A stretch of 64,000 bases of DNA from Caulobacter sp. SL161 (lineage in GTDB: Bacteria; Pseudomonadota; Alphaproteobacteria; Caulobacterales; Caulobacteraceae), in NCBI RefSeq assembly GCF_026672375.1, contig NZ_JAPPRA010000001.1, forward strand, positions 1,922,001 through 1,986,000, written 5' to 3'. This document shows, piece after piece, positions 53,613-61,148 of the stretch; positions within the stretch are counted from its first letter, which is position 1, and each line of letters starts with the position of its first letter. A program made the translations under genes and the position numbers. The notes beneath the pieces were generated by a model. It worked only from the letters and a program-made list of their open reading frames with translations. It did not search any database and was not told the DNA's origin.

Positions 53613-55471
53613 GAGGGCTGGGCGGCCCGCCGTCTCCTGGGCGCGAGGCGGTCGCCGGCGCGATCGCTAAGGCCGACCAGCCGATCCGCTTCTGGAAGGC
53701 GATGAGCGACCTGCTCCAACTGGTGCTGCGTTCCCAGGCGCCGGGGCTACGCTGGCGTCTGACCATCGCCTTGCTTTTGACGCTCACCGGCAAGGTGCTC
53801 GGCGTTCTGGCGCCGTTGATGCTGGGTCAGGCGGTGAACCAGCTCTCTGTCGGCCAGGGCGTTGCGGTGACGGTCACCCTGGCGTTCGCGAGTCTGGCAA
53901 TCGGCTGGGCGCTGGTGCGGTTTATCTCGGCGGCGGCGCCACAGGCGCGAGACACGATCTTCACGCCGGTCGCCCAGGCGGCCCAGACCCGCGCTGCGGT
54001 CGAGACCTTCGCGCACGCCCTGTCGCTGTCGATCGATTTTCATCAGTCCAAGCGGACCGGCTCGCTCTCGCGGGTTATCGATCGTGGCGCGCGGTCGATG
54101 GATTTTCTGCTGCGAGGTCTGGTGTTCAACCTCGCCCCCACCGGGATCGAGTTGATCCTCGCCGCCGTGGTGCTGGCCAAGGCCTACGACTGGCGGTTCG
54201 CCGCTGTGGCTTTGGTGACGGTCGCAATCTACGGCTACGTCACGTTCGCCATCTCGGACTGGCGGATCGGCCACCGTCGGGCCCTCAATGAAGCTGACGC
54301 CGAGGCCGCCGGCCGCGCGGTCGATGCGCTTCTGAACTACGAGACCGTGAAATCGTTCGGTGGGGAGGCGAGGGCGGTCGCCAGCTACGAGCGCGCGCTG
54401 GACACCTATGGACGCGCAAACATCAAGGCGATCCAGTCGCTCAATCTCCTGAATCTCGTTCAGTCGGGCGTGATGAGTGTGGGCTTGGGCGTGATGGCCG
54501 TGCTGGCCGGATCCGAGGCCGCGCACGGGCGCATGGGACCCGGCGACGTCACGGCGGCCGTACTGATCCTGATCAATCTCTACGCGCCGCTGAACATCCT
54601 GGGCTTCGCCTACCGCGAAATTCGCCAGTCGCTGATCGATATGGAGGCGATGCTCGACCTGCGTCGGCAGGCCGCCGACGTGGCCGACGCTCCGGACGCC
54701 CAGGACCTGCCGCCGTGCGCCGACCAGAGAGGCGGGGCGGTGGCGTTCGAAGCGGTCTCTTTCCGCCACAGCGCGCGGTCCGAGGGGCTGAGCGAAGTGT
54801 CGCTGACCGTCGCGCCGGGCTCGACGGTGGCCATCGTGGGTCCCTCGGGCGCGGGCAAGACCACCCTGGTGCGGCTGGCCCTGCGGATGATCGATCCTCA
54901 GTCGGGGCGGGTGACGCTGGACGGCTATGACCTGAGGGCGTTGAAGCAGAGCTCGCTTCGCCGGGCCGTTGCCCTGGTGCCGCAGGACGTGGCCCTCTTC
55001 AACGATACCCTGGCGGCGAACATCGCCTTCGCACGGCCCGAGGTGGGGGAAACCGAGGTCTGGGCGGCCGCCGAGGCGGCGGAACTGGGTGACTTTATTC
55101 GCAGCCTACCCGAAGGCATGGCGACAAAGGTCGGAGAGCGCGGTCTGAAGCTGTCGGGCGGCGAGCGACAGCGTGTCGGGATCGCGCGCGCTCTGCTGGC
55201 GGAGCCGCGAGTGCTGATCCTGGACGAAGCGACCAGCGCGCTCGACAGCCGCACCGAAGCCGCCATCCAGGCGACCTTGCGCAAGGCGAGGGCGGGGCGA
55301 ACGACCCTGGTCGTCGCGCATCGGCTGTCGACCATCGCCGACGCTGACGAGATCGTCGTACTGCGCCGGGGCAAGATCGTCGAGCGCGGTCGCCATGAGG
55401 TCTTGTTGGCGGCCGGCGGCGAGTACGCCGCGCTCTGGCGTCGCCAGACGCGGGACCGCGAGCCGGTTTAG
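53609..55471 (+). CDS. Atm1-type ABC transporter (fused permease and ATPase)
   Basis: 620 residues from the ATG overlapping the lipoprotein stop. An N-terminal domain of six helices is followed by one ATPase. The stretch HRRALNEADAEAAGRAVDALLNYETVKSFGGE is the hallmark of Atm1/HMT1 exporters. Walker A GPSGAGKTT, signature LSGGERQRVGIARALL and Walker B RVLILDEATSALD are complete. Bacterial Atm1-type proteins export glutathione-linked metals or related compounds. Glyoxalase I and a glutathione transferase lie just downstream, which fits a glutathione theme but does not prove it. Confidence 0.9.
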   Translation: MRGLGGPPSPGREAVAGAIAKADQPIRFWKAMSDLLQLVLRSQAPGLRWRLTIALLLTLTGKVLGVLAPLMLGQAVNQLSVGQGVAVTVTLAFASLAIGWALVRFISAAAPQARDTIFTPVAQAAQTRAAVETFAHALSLSIDFHQSKRTGSLSRVIDRGARSMDFLLRGLVFNLAPTGIELILAAVVLAKAYDWRFAAVALVTVAIYGYVTFAISDWRIGHRRALNEADAEAAGRAVDALLNYETVKSFGGEARAVASYERALDTYGRANIKAIQSLNLLNLVQSGVMSVGLGVMAVLAGSEAAHGRMGPGDVTAAVLILINLYAPLNILGFAYREIRQSLIDMEAMLDLRRQAADVADAPDAQDLPPCADQRGGAVAFEAVSFRHSARSEGLSEVSLTVAPGSTVAIVGPSGAGKTTLVRLALRMIDPQSGRVTLDGYDLRALKQSSLRRAVALVPQDVALFNDTLAANIAFARPEVGETEVWAAAEAAELGDFIRSLPEGMATKVGERGLKLSGGERQRVGIARALLAEPRVLILDEATSALDSRTEAAIQATLRKARAGRTTLVVAHRLSTIADADEIVVLRRGKIVERGRHEVLLAAGGEYAALWRRQTRDREPV

Positions 55472-55531
55472 GGTTTGCCCCACGCGGGGCTGTGCCTATA
55501 TCGGCGTGAGCCGCCTTTCAGGAGATCCGCC

Positions 55532-55969
55532 ATGCGTTACCTGCACACGATGATCCGCGTCCGCGATCTCGACGCCTCGCTGCGGTTCTACTGTGAGGGG
55601 CTTGGACTGCAGGAGATGTATCGCGCGGAGAACGAGAAGGGTCGCTTCACCCTAGTCTTTCTCGCTGCGCCCGAGGACGTCGAACTGGCCAAGGCGCGCA
55701 AGGCGCCTCTGGTCGAACTGACCTACAACTGGGATGATGAAGAGTACGGTGGCGGCCGCAACTTCGGCCACCTGGCTTACCGTGTCGACAATATCTACGA
55801 GACCTGTCAGCGCCTGATGGACATGGGCGTTACGATCAACCGCCCGCCGCGCGACGGCCACATGGCCTTCGTGCGCTCGCCGGACAACATCTCGATCGAA
55901 CTGCTTCAGGACGGTGATCTGCCGCCGGCCGAGCCCTGGGTCTCGATGCCGAACGTCGGCGCCTGGTAG
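55532..55969 (+). CDS. gloA: Lactoylglutathione lyase (glyoxalase I)
   Basis: 145 residues from the ATG at 55532 after AGGAGA. It converts the glutathione hemithioacetal of methylglyoxal to S-lactoylglutathione. The four metal ligands are visible: His in YLHTMIRV, Glu in VELTYN, His in FGHLAYRV and Glu in ISIELLQ. The length and the [17 protein letters not shown] stretch match the nickel-type bacterial enzymes. It follows the ABC exporter by 60 nt. Confidence 0.95.
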   Translation: MRYLHTMIRVRDLDASLRFYCEGLGLQEMYRAENEKGRFTLVFLAAPEDVELAKARKAPLVELTYNWDDEEYGGGRNFGHLAYRVDNIYETCQRLMDMGVTINRPPRDGHMAFVRSPDNISIELLQDGDLPPAEPWVSMPNVGAW

Positions 55970-55970
55970 A

Positions 55971-56366
55971 TCAGGAGACGCCGGCGCCGACCAATTCCTC
56001 AAGGCGTCGGCGCGGGGCGTCGGCGATTGCCGCCCACAGGATGCGCGCGAGCTCAAGCCTGTAGGCCGTGGCGTAGCCGGTCAGGAGCATGCTGTGGGCG
56101 CCCTCTGTCATTGCGCGCGAGAGGTCTTTGCGCGCCAGTATCGCCTTCCGGTCGACCGGGGGCTCATGCTCAGACGCCGCCACTCGGCGGTCCACCTCCA
56201 GCGCGGCTTGCATGGCCAGGGTCACCAGCGCCGGCAGCCGGCTGGTGTCGCCCCGGCTCTTGGCTCTCATCTCAAGCCGGTCGCGACCGGCGCCCGCGAG
56301 CTCGAAATCCAGGGCGCCGGCCACGCGCTGCAGCGTAATCGGCCAATGATCGTCCGTCGTCGTCAT
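55971..56366 (-). CDS. Conserved-looking protein of unknown function
   Basis: 131 residues from the ATG at 56366; the frame is open to 56429 but the extra residues look random. No signal peptide or membrane helix. The N-terminal part [37 protein letters not shown] and the C-terminal helical AYRLELARILWAAIADAPRRRLEELV suggest a small soluble protein. The stop lies 1 nt from that of gloA on the opposite strand. I do not recognise it. Confidence 0.55.
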   Translation of the reverse strand: MTTTDDHWPITLQRVAGALDFELAGAGRDRLEMRAKSRGDTSRLPALVTLAMQAALEVDRRVAASEHEPPVDRKAILARKDLSRAMTEGAHSMLLTGYATAYRLELARILWAAIADAPRRRLEELVGAGVS

Positions 56367-56530
56367 ACTGAATCGCGCCCCCCCGAGCGTGTCCTTCTGC
56401 TCGGATAGCGATGTTCGCTCTTGGGTCAAAGGCGACTGATGCTGTTGTCCCCGTTCTGAGGTGCTCTGGAAAAGCCCTCAGCGGATCGCCAGATGGGTTC
56501 GGCGCGCTCGTGCTCTCCCAAGAGGTATCC

Positions 56531-57235
56531 ATGCCCGACCTATCCGCTTTTCCGATCACGCGGCGCTGGCCTGCTCAACAGCCCGAGCAAATCCAGCTCT
56601 ACTCGCTGCCGACGCCGAATGGCGTGAAGGTCTCCATCATGCTGGAGGAGACTGCGCTGCCCTATGAGCCGCATCTGATCGATATAGGCCAGAATGAGAC
56701 CTGGAGCGCGGAGTACTTGTCGCTGAATCCTAACGGCAAGATCCCGGCGATCATCGATCCCAACGGGCCGGAGGGGAAGCCGATCGCGCTGTTCGAGAGC
56801 GGGGCGATCCTTGTCTACCTCGCGGAAAAGACCGGCCAGTTCCTCCCGTCCGCCCCCGCAGCACGGTATGAAGCGCTTCAGTGGGTGTTCTTCCAGATGG
56901 CCGCGATTGGCCCGATGTTCGGACAGCTTGGCTTCTTTCATAAGTTCGCCGGGCGCGAGTACGAGGATAAGCGCCCCCTGCAGCGCTATGTCGCTGAGTC
57001 CAAGCGGCTGCTCGGCGTGCTTGAGGGGCGGCTGGCCGACCGCTCGTGGCTGATGGGTGAGACCTACACCATCGCTGATATCGCCACCCTCGGCTGGGTG
57101 CGGAACTTGGTGGGCTCCTATGAGGCCGGCGACCTTGTCGGCTACGCAGATCTGCAGCATGTGCCGCGATGGCTCGAAGCGGGACTTGCGCGCCCGGCCG
57201 TCCAGCGCGGCCTTCAGAGTCCCGCGCGCGCCTGA
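56531..57235 (+). CDS. Glutathione S-transferase, Nu-class (YghU/YfcG-like)
   Basis: 234 residues from the ATG at 56531 after AGAGG. The thioredoxin-like N-terminal half has LYSLPTPNGVKVSIMLEE, NPNGKIPAIIDPNGP and LFESGAILVYLAEKTG, the residues that hold glutathione in Nu-class enzymes, where Thr/Asn of TPNG replaces Tyr or Ser. The helical C-terminal half contains YTIADIATLGWVRN, the N-capping motif. Members can act as disulfide-bond reductases of glutathione or organic hydroperoxides. Confidence 0.9.
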   Translation: MPDLSAFPITRRWPAQQPEQIQLYSLPTPNGVKVSIMLEETALPYEPHLIDIGQNETWSAEYLSLNPNGKIPAIIDPNGPEGKPIALFESGAILVYLAEKTGQFLPSAPAARYEALQWVFFQMAAIGPMFGQLGFFHKFAGREYEDKRPLQRYVAESKRLLGVLEGRLADRSWLMGETYTIADIATLGWVRNLVGSYEAGDLVGYADLQHVPRWLEAGLARPAVQRGLQSPARA

Positions 57236-57280
57236 CGAAGACGTTCCGCGCCTGCGACCTTTTGGTTCGGCCGTTAAGAA

Positions 57281-57296
57281 TTAAGGGGCCGTTAAC
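57281..57296 (+). promoter_or_regulatory. CtrA-type box (TTAA-N7-TTAACC)
   Basis: TTAAGGGGCCGTTAACC has TTAA at 57281-57284 and 57292-57295 with exactly 7 nt between them, and another TTAA at 57274. This is the full binding pattern of the cell-cycle regulator CtrA. About 17-20 nt downstream is TTTTTAGCG, a possible -10. The nearest transcript it could drive runs into the terminator at 57357. Confidence 0.6.
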
Positions 57297-57324
57297 CATA
57301 AGGGGCGGATTTTTAGCGTGTCTT

Positions 57325-57388
57325 CTTTGAAGGCACCCACCATCACTGACTTCCACAGCCCGGCCGCAAAGCCGGGCTGCTTTTTTTG
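57325..57388 (+). ncRNA. Candidate small RNA between a CtrA box and an orphan terminator
   Basis: No coding sequence fits between the CtrA box and the strong terminator at 57357-57387, so a short non-coding transcript of about 65 nt is a reasonable reading. The start is estimated from the -10-like TTTTTAG at about 57310 and is uncertain. The 5' part has no obvious structure and the 3' part is the terminator hairpin with a U-tail, as in typical trans-acting small RNAs. Confidence 0.35.
57357..57387 (+). terminator. Strong intrinsic terminator upstream of tRNA-Asn
   Basis: AGCCCGGC (57357-57364) pairs with GCCGGGCT (57371-57378) and is followed, after GC, by seven T. It lies 120 nt past the glutathione transferase stop and 67 nt before the tRNA. 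Confidence 0.88.
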
Positions 57389-57399
57389 GAACAAGGCGC

Positions 57400-57428
57400 T
57401 TGCATCGGCGCCATGGGGCGGCTATCAC
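57400..57428 (+). promoter_or_regulatory. Promoter of first tRNA-Asn gene
   Basis: TTGCATC at 57400-57406, 14 nt and GCTATCAC at 57421-57428 match the Caulobacter housekeeping pattern. The -10 begins 33 nt before the tRNA. Confidence 0.7.
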
Positions 57429-57453
57429 GCGGCCTCTTCTGAGAGCGACCTGT

Positions 57454-57528
57454 TCCGCGGTAGCTCAGTGGTAGAGCAGCCGGCTGTTAACCGGCTGGTC
57501 GTAGGTTCGAATCCTACCCGCGGAGCCA
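57454..57528 (+). tRNA. tRNA-Asn (anticodon GTT), copy 1
   Basis: 75 nt including an encoded CCA. The acceptor stem TCCGCGG pairs with CCGCGGA. The D-arm GTAGCTCAGTGGTAGAGC, an anticodon stem CCGGC/GCCGG around CTGTTAAC with GTT as anticodon, and the T-arm GTAGGTTCGAATCCTAC are complete. It is identical to the copy 210 nt downstream. Confidence 0.97.
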
Positions 57529-57609
57529 CTCTCACCTTCCCGAAACCATCGCCTTATCGACCGCCTTACGGGGCGTGCGAAATCGCGTGCTTGGGCGCAT
57601 TTTGTTGTC

Positions 57610-57638
57610 TTGCGTCGACTCGGCGAGGCGGCTATCAC
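57610..57638 (+). promoter_or_regulatory. Promoter of second tRNA-Asn gene
   Basis: TTGCGTC at 57610-57616, 14 nt and GCTATCAC at 57631-57638, with the same distance to the tRNA as in the first copy. Confidence 0.7.
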
Positions 57639-57663
57639 GCCCGCTCTTTCGAGAGCGACCTGT

Positions 57664-57738
57664 TCCGCGGTAGCTCAGTGGTAGAGCAGCCGGCTGTTAA
57701 CCGGCTGGTCGTAGGTTCGAATCCTACCCGCGGAGCCA
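57664..57738 (+). tRNA. tRNA-Asn (anticodon GTT), copy 2
   Basis: Identical over all 75 nt to the copy at 57454. The upstream GAGAGCGACCTGT and the promoter are also conserved, while the sequence between has diverged, so the whole unit was duplicated and the tRNA kept identical. Confidence 0.97.
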
Positions 57739-57770
57739 CTCGCCCGAACTCGCCCGTACGGGCGCGGAAT

Positions 57771-57917
57771 TCATCGCATTCGTTGTTGCCGTCTCTCACG
57801 CCGCTTGCGACGCCATCGGCCGTAAGCGCGCTTCAGCTTTTCGTCGATCCACGGCAGGAAGTAGATCAGCACAAGAGCGACCAGCGCGAGGGCGATCACC
57901 ATCGGCGCACCATGCAT
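57771..57917 (-). CDS. Small single-helix membrane protein, unknown function
   Basis: 48 residues from the ATG at 57917, which follows GGGG by 8 nt; a longer 63-residue start at 57962 has no such site. One membrane helix (APMVIALALVALVLIYFLPW) is followed by a strongly basic tail (RAYGRWRRKRRERRQQRMR), so the C terminus should be cytoplasmic. I do not recognise it. The composition is convincing for a membrane protein even though it is short. Confidence 0.6.
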   Translation of the reverse strand: MHGAPMVIALALVALVLIYFLPWIDEKLKRAYGRWRRKRRERRQQRMR

Positions 57918-58211
57918 GACAGAACCCCAATTCGTCGTGCTACGAGCGATTTCCCCCGTCATCGATCTTGTCGACGACGAACCCTTATCCAATCTCGCAT
58001 AGCGCTGATCAACCAAGCTTCGATGACAAGACGGGCGGACGAGATCTCGCGCCCGAGAATCGACCTTTACGTGTCTGCGCTTCGCGCGCTGTGATGCATT
58101 TCCAGCCTTGCGTACGCGGGCTTCGCAGCGATGAGCCCGGGGATCGCATTGCGTTTAGATGATGGGCGGACCTATAAGCCTGCTCGAAAGTTCAGTCCTT
58201 CGAGGGATTCC

Positions 58212-58784
58212 ATGAGCACCGACTTCGCCGCCGCGCGGCTGAACATGGTCGAGAGCCAGATTCGCACCGCCGACGTGACCGACCTGCCGCTGCAGGACGC
58301 GCTGCGCGTCGTGGCGCGCGAGAGCGTCGTGCCGGCCTCGAAGGCCTATCTGGCCTATGCTGACGCCGACATCGAGTACGCCCCCGGTCGCTGGCTTCTG
58401 CGGCCGCGTGAGGTCGGCAAGCTGCTGCAAGCGCTGAAGCCGCGCGAAGGTGAGACCGTCCTGGCCATCGCTGCGCCCTATGCGGCCGCCGTCCTGGAGA
58501 AGATGGGTCTTTCGGTCACGCGCCACGATGGCGAAGACCTGAAGACGGTCCCCGCCGGCGCCTACGATGTCATCGTCTGCGAAGGCGCCGTCGCCGTCGC
58601 GCCCAAGAGCTGGCAGGACGCCTTGGCTCACGGCGGTCGCCTGGGCGTTGTCGAGCGTACGGGTCCTGTCGGTCGCGCCGCGATTTATCTGCGCGCCGAG
58701 GACGGCGTTGGCCGTCGCGCCGCGTTCGACGCTTCGCCGCCGCTGCTCGCCGGCTTCGAGGCTGAGACGGGTTTCAGCTTCTGA
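58212..58784 (+). CDS. Pcm-family (protein-L-isoaspartate methyltransferase) homologue, degenerate
   Basis: 190 residues, shorter than the usual 210-220. The start DFAAARLNMVESQIRTADVTD matches Pcm enzymes, which repair isoaspartate with S-adenosylmethionine. The SAM-binding glycine loop, normally EIGTGSGY, reads AIAAPYAAAVL here, and the active-site segment around VP is also changed. The C-terminal YDVIVCEGAVAV to GGRLGVV keeps the fold. It probably binds or regulates rather than catalyses. It lies directly upstream of the TolC-family gene. Confidence 0.8.
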   Translation: MSTDFAAARLNMVESQIRTADVTDLPLQDALRVVARESVVPASKAYLAYADADIEYAPGRWLLRPREVGKLLQALKPREGETVLAIAAPYAAAVLEKMGLSVTRHDGEDLKTVPAGAYDVIVCEGAVAVAPKSWQDALAHGGRLGVVERTGPVGRAAIYLRAEDGVGRRAAFDASPPLLAGFEAETGFSF

Positions 58785-58908
58785 CGATCTGGGCCCGATG
58801 GACCGTCGCAACGTTTGCGTGAAAAAAGCTTAACTGGCGACGACTGGCGGAGCGACTTACACGCGATCATATTGTGGCCGGCGCGAGCTTCGCGTGATTG
58901 GGGATAGA

Positions 58909-60360
58909 ATGTTGATGTCGAACCGTCGACGGGCCGGGTTGCTGGCCGCCGCTTGCAGCGCTGGTCTTCTGGCCGGGTCCTTCTCCGTCGCGAACGCCGA
59001 GACTCTCGCCGATGCGATCGCGCTCGCCTATCAGACCAATCCGACGCTGCAGCAACAGCGCGCCAGCGCCCGCATCACCGACGAAGGCGTGGTGCAGGCC
59101 AAGACCGGCTTCCGCCCGACCGTGGGCGCCACCGCCGATATCACGGGGGCCAACACCAATCCGGCCGGCGCCGGCGCGGATGTGAAGCTCTCTGGCAGCA
59201 GCGCGGCGCTCTCGATCACCCAGCCGCTCTACACCGGTGGTCGCGCCAGCGCGGGCGTCAGCGCCGCGGAAGCCGACGTGCTGTCGGCGCGGGAAGGTCT
59301 TCGCGCGGTCGAGCAGGGGGTGCTGGTCAGCGTCGTCCAGGCCTATGTCGACGTGCGTCGCGACCAGGAACGCCTGCGCATCGCCAAGGAAAACGTCGCG
59401 GTTCTGCAGCGCCAGCTCGAAGAATCGAACGCTCGCTTCGACGTGGGTGAGATCACCCGGACGGACGTCGCCCAGTCTCAGGCGCGCTTGGCTTCGGCCA
59501 AGGCCAGCCTGTCGGCCGCCCAGGCCCAGTTGGAAGTCAGCCGCGCGTCCTACGCTGCGGTGGTCGGTCAAACGCCCGGCGAACTGGCTCCCGAGCCGAG
59601 CTTGGCCGGGCTGCTGCCCGCCAGCGTCGACCAGGCTTTCGAGGCCGCCCAGACGAACAATCCTGGCGTGACCTCGGCGAAGTTCAATGAAGAGGCGGCC
59701 GCCGCGCGTGTCGCCGTCGCCAAGGCGGGCTATCGTCCGACGGTCTCGGCGCGCGCTTCGCTCGGTTACGATGCGACGCGTCGTTCTGGCGTCGGCAGCC
59801 AGTTTGACGACTATTCGCGTACCGTCTCGGGCGCGATCACGGCCTCGATCCCGCTTTTCGCCGGCGGCTTGACCACGTCGCAGGTCCGGGCGGCCAATGA
59901 ACGCGAGAACGCCGCGCGCAGCGCCGTCGAAGGCGCCAAGCGCACCGCGATCCAGCAAGTCTCGAACGCGTGGAGCAATCTGCTGGCGTCGCGCGCTGGT
60001 CTGGTCGCCAACGAGGAGCAGGTTCGAGCGACCCGCATCGCTTTCGAAGGCGTGCGTCAAGAGCAACAGGTCGGCCTGCGGACGACGCTGGACGTTCTGA
60101 ACGCTCAGTTGGAGCTGTCCAACGCCGAGCTGGCGCTGGTTTCGGCCCGTCGCGACGAATACCTGGCTTCCGCCGTGGTCTTGCAGGCCATGGGCCAACT
60201 GGAGGTGACGAAGCTCGCCTCCAACACCGCCGCCTATGACCCGAAAACCTCCTACAACCGCGTGACGCGCGGCGTGGGTTGGGTGCCGTGGGAGCCGGTG
60301 GTGCAGGCGATCGACAGCGTCGGCGCGACTTCCACCAAGCCCCCGAGCGGCTCGAAGTAG
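58909..60360 (+). CDS. rsaFb: TolC-family outer-membrane efflux protein, RsaFb-like
   Basis: 483 residues from the ATG at 58909 after GGGGA. A signal peptide ends near SVANA. The mature protein has the two TolC repeats: ETLADAIALAYQTNPTLQQQRASAR with FDVGEITRTDVAQSQARLASAKA, and FEAAQTNNPGVTSAKFNEEAAAARVAVAKAG with VRQEQQVGLRTTLDVLNAQLELSNAELAL. In Caulobacter two such proteins, RsaFa and RsaFb, export the S-layer protein through a type I system. Its position next to popZ agrees with rsaFb. The RsaD/RsaE partners are not in the window. Confidence 0.82.
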   Translation: MLMSNRRRAGLLAAACSAGLLAGSFSVANAETLADAIALAYQTNPTLQQQRASARITDEGVVQAKTGFRPTVGATADITGANTNPAGAGADVKLSGSSAALSITQPLYTGGRASAGVSAAEADVLSAREGLRAVEQGVLVSVVQAYVDVRRDQERLRIAKENVAVLQRQLEESNARFDVGEITRTDVAQSQARLASAKASLSAAQAQLEVSRASYAAVVGQTPGELAPEPSLAGLLPASVDQAFEAAQTNNPGVTSAKFNEEAAAARVAVAKAGYRPTVSARASLGYDATRRSGVGSQFDDYSRTVSGAITASIPLFAGGLTTSQVRAANERENAARSAVEGAKRTAIQQVSNAWSNLLASRAGLVANEEQVRATRIAFEGVRQEQQVGLRTTLDVLNAQLELSNAELALVSARRDEYLASAVVLQAMGQLEVTKLASNTAAYDPKTSYNRVTRGVGWVPWEPVVQAIDSVGATSTKPPSGSK

Positions 60361-60488
60361 GTTTGATCCGCGTCGATTCCGCCCAGGCGCGGACTTGCGC
60401 TTGCTTAACACGCGTAAGTCTGCACCATCGCGGCTAAGCGCGCCCCAAGGCGCGCAAGGATTCGTACCTCTTTACGACGGCCCCGCAC

Positions 60489-61022
60489 ATGTCCGATCAG
60501 TCTCAAGAACCTACAATGGAGGAAATCCTCGCCTCCATTCGACGCATCATCTCGGAGGATGACGCGCCGGCGGAGCCTGCGGCCGAAGCGGCGCCCCCGC
60601 CGCCGCCGGAGCCCGAACCTGAACCGGTGTCGTTCGACGACGACGTTCTGGAGCTGACCGATCCGATCGCGCCCGAGCCCGAGCTGCCGCCGCTGGAGAC
60701 TGTCGGCGACATCGATGTCTATTCCCCGCCGGAACCTGAGCCGGAACCGGCTTATACGCCGCCGCCAGCGGCTCCGGTGTTTGATCGCGACGAAGTCGCC
60801 GACCAACTGGTCGGCGTTTCGGCCGCTTCGGCAGCTGCGAGCGCCTTCGGCAGCCTGAGCTCGGCCCTGCTGATGCCCAAGGACGGTCGGACGCTGGAAG
60901 ACGTCGTACGCGAGCTGCTGCGCCCGCTGCTCAAGGAGTGGCTGGACCAGAACCTGCCGCGCATCGTCGAGACCAAGGTCGAGGAAGAAGTGCAGCGTAT
61001 CTCTCGAGGACGCGGCGCCTAA
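60489..61022 (+). CDS. popZ: PopZ, polar organizing protein
   Basis: 177 residues, the Caulobacter length. PopZ self-assembles at the cell poles, holds the chromosomal parS-ParB complex and recruits signalling proteins. The N-terminal helix EPTMEEILASIRRIISEDD binds clients. A Pro/Glu/Asp-rich disordered linker follows (about residues 25-105, with PPPPPEPEPEPV and PEPEPEPAYTPPPA). The C-terminal helices, including GRTLEDVVRELLRPLLKEWLDQNLP and VETKVEEEVQRISRG, drive oligomerisation. The hairpin GCGCGCC-CCAA-GGCGCGC at 60438-60455 lies in its leader. Confidence 0.97.
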   Translation: MSDQSQEPTMEEILASIRRIISEDDAPAEPAAEAAPPPPPEPEPEPVSFDDDVLELTDPIAPEPELPPLETVGDIDVYSPPEPEPEPAYTPPPAAPVFDRDEVADQLVGVSAASAAASAFGSLSSALLMPKDGRTLEDVVRELLRPLLKEWLDQNLPRIVETKVEEEVQRISRGRGA

Positions 61023-61046
61023 AACTTCCGAACCGTCGGAAAATCG

Positions 61047-61075
61047 AGGCGGTCGCTGCGGCGGCCGCCTTTTTC
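61047..61075 (+). terminator. Intrinsic terminator after popZ
   Basis: AGGCGGTCGC (61047-61056) pairs with GCGGCCGCCT (61061-61070) with one G-U pair, then TTTT. It separates popZ from valS. Confidence 0.82.
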
Positions 61076-61148
61076 GTTGCGCAATCCTTCAGAAAACCTA
61101 GGCCCGCCGGTTTCCCGGGCGGGCCGCAGATGGCATATCCGCTCCGCC

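Noticed and set aside
57318-58094. 258-codon frame running across both tRNA genes
   Set aside because: It translates the tRNA sequences and terminator; the tRNAs are certain, so the frame is accidental.
58867-60411. 514-codon frame antisense to the TolC-family gene
   Set aside because: Shadow of the real gene; no recognisable domain, and the sense strand has complete TolC repeats.
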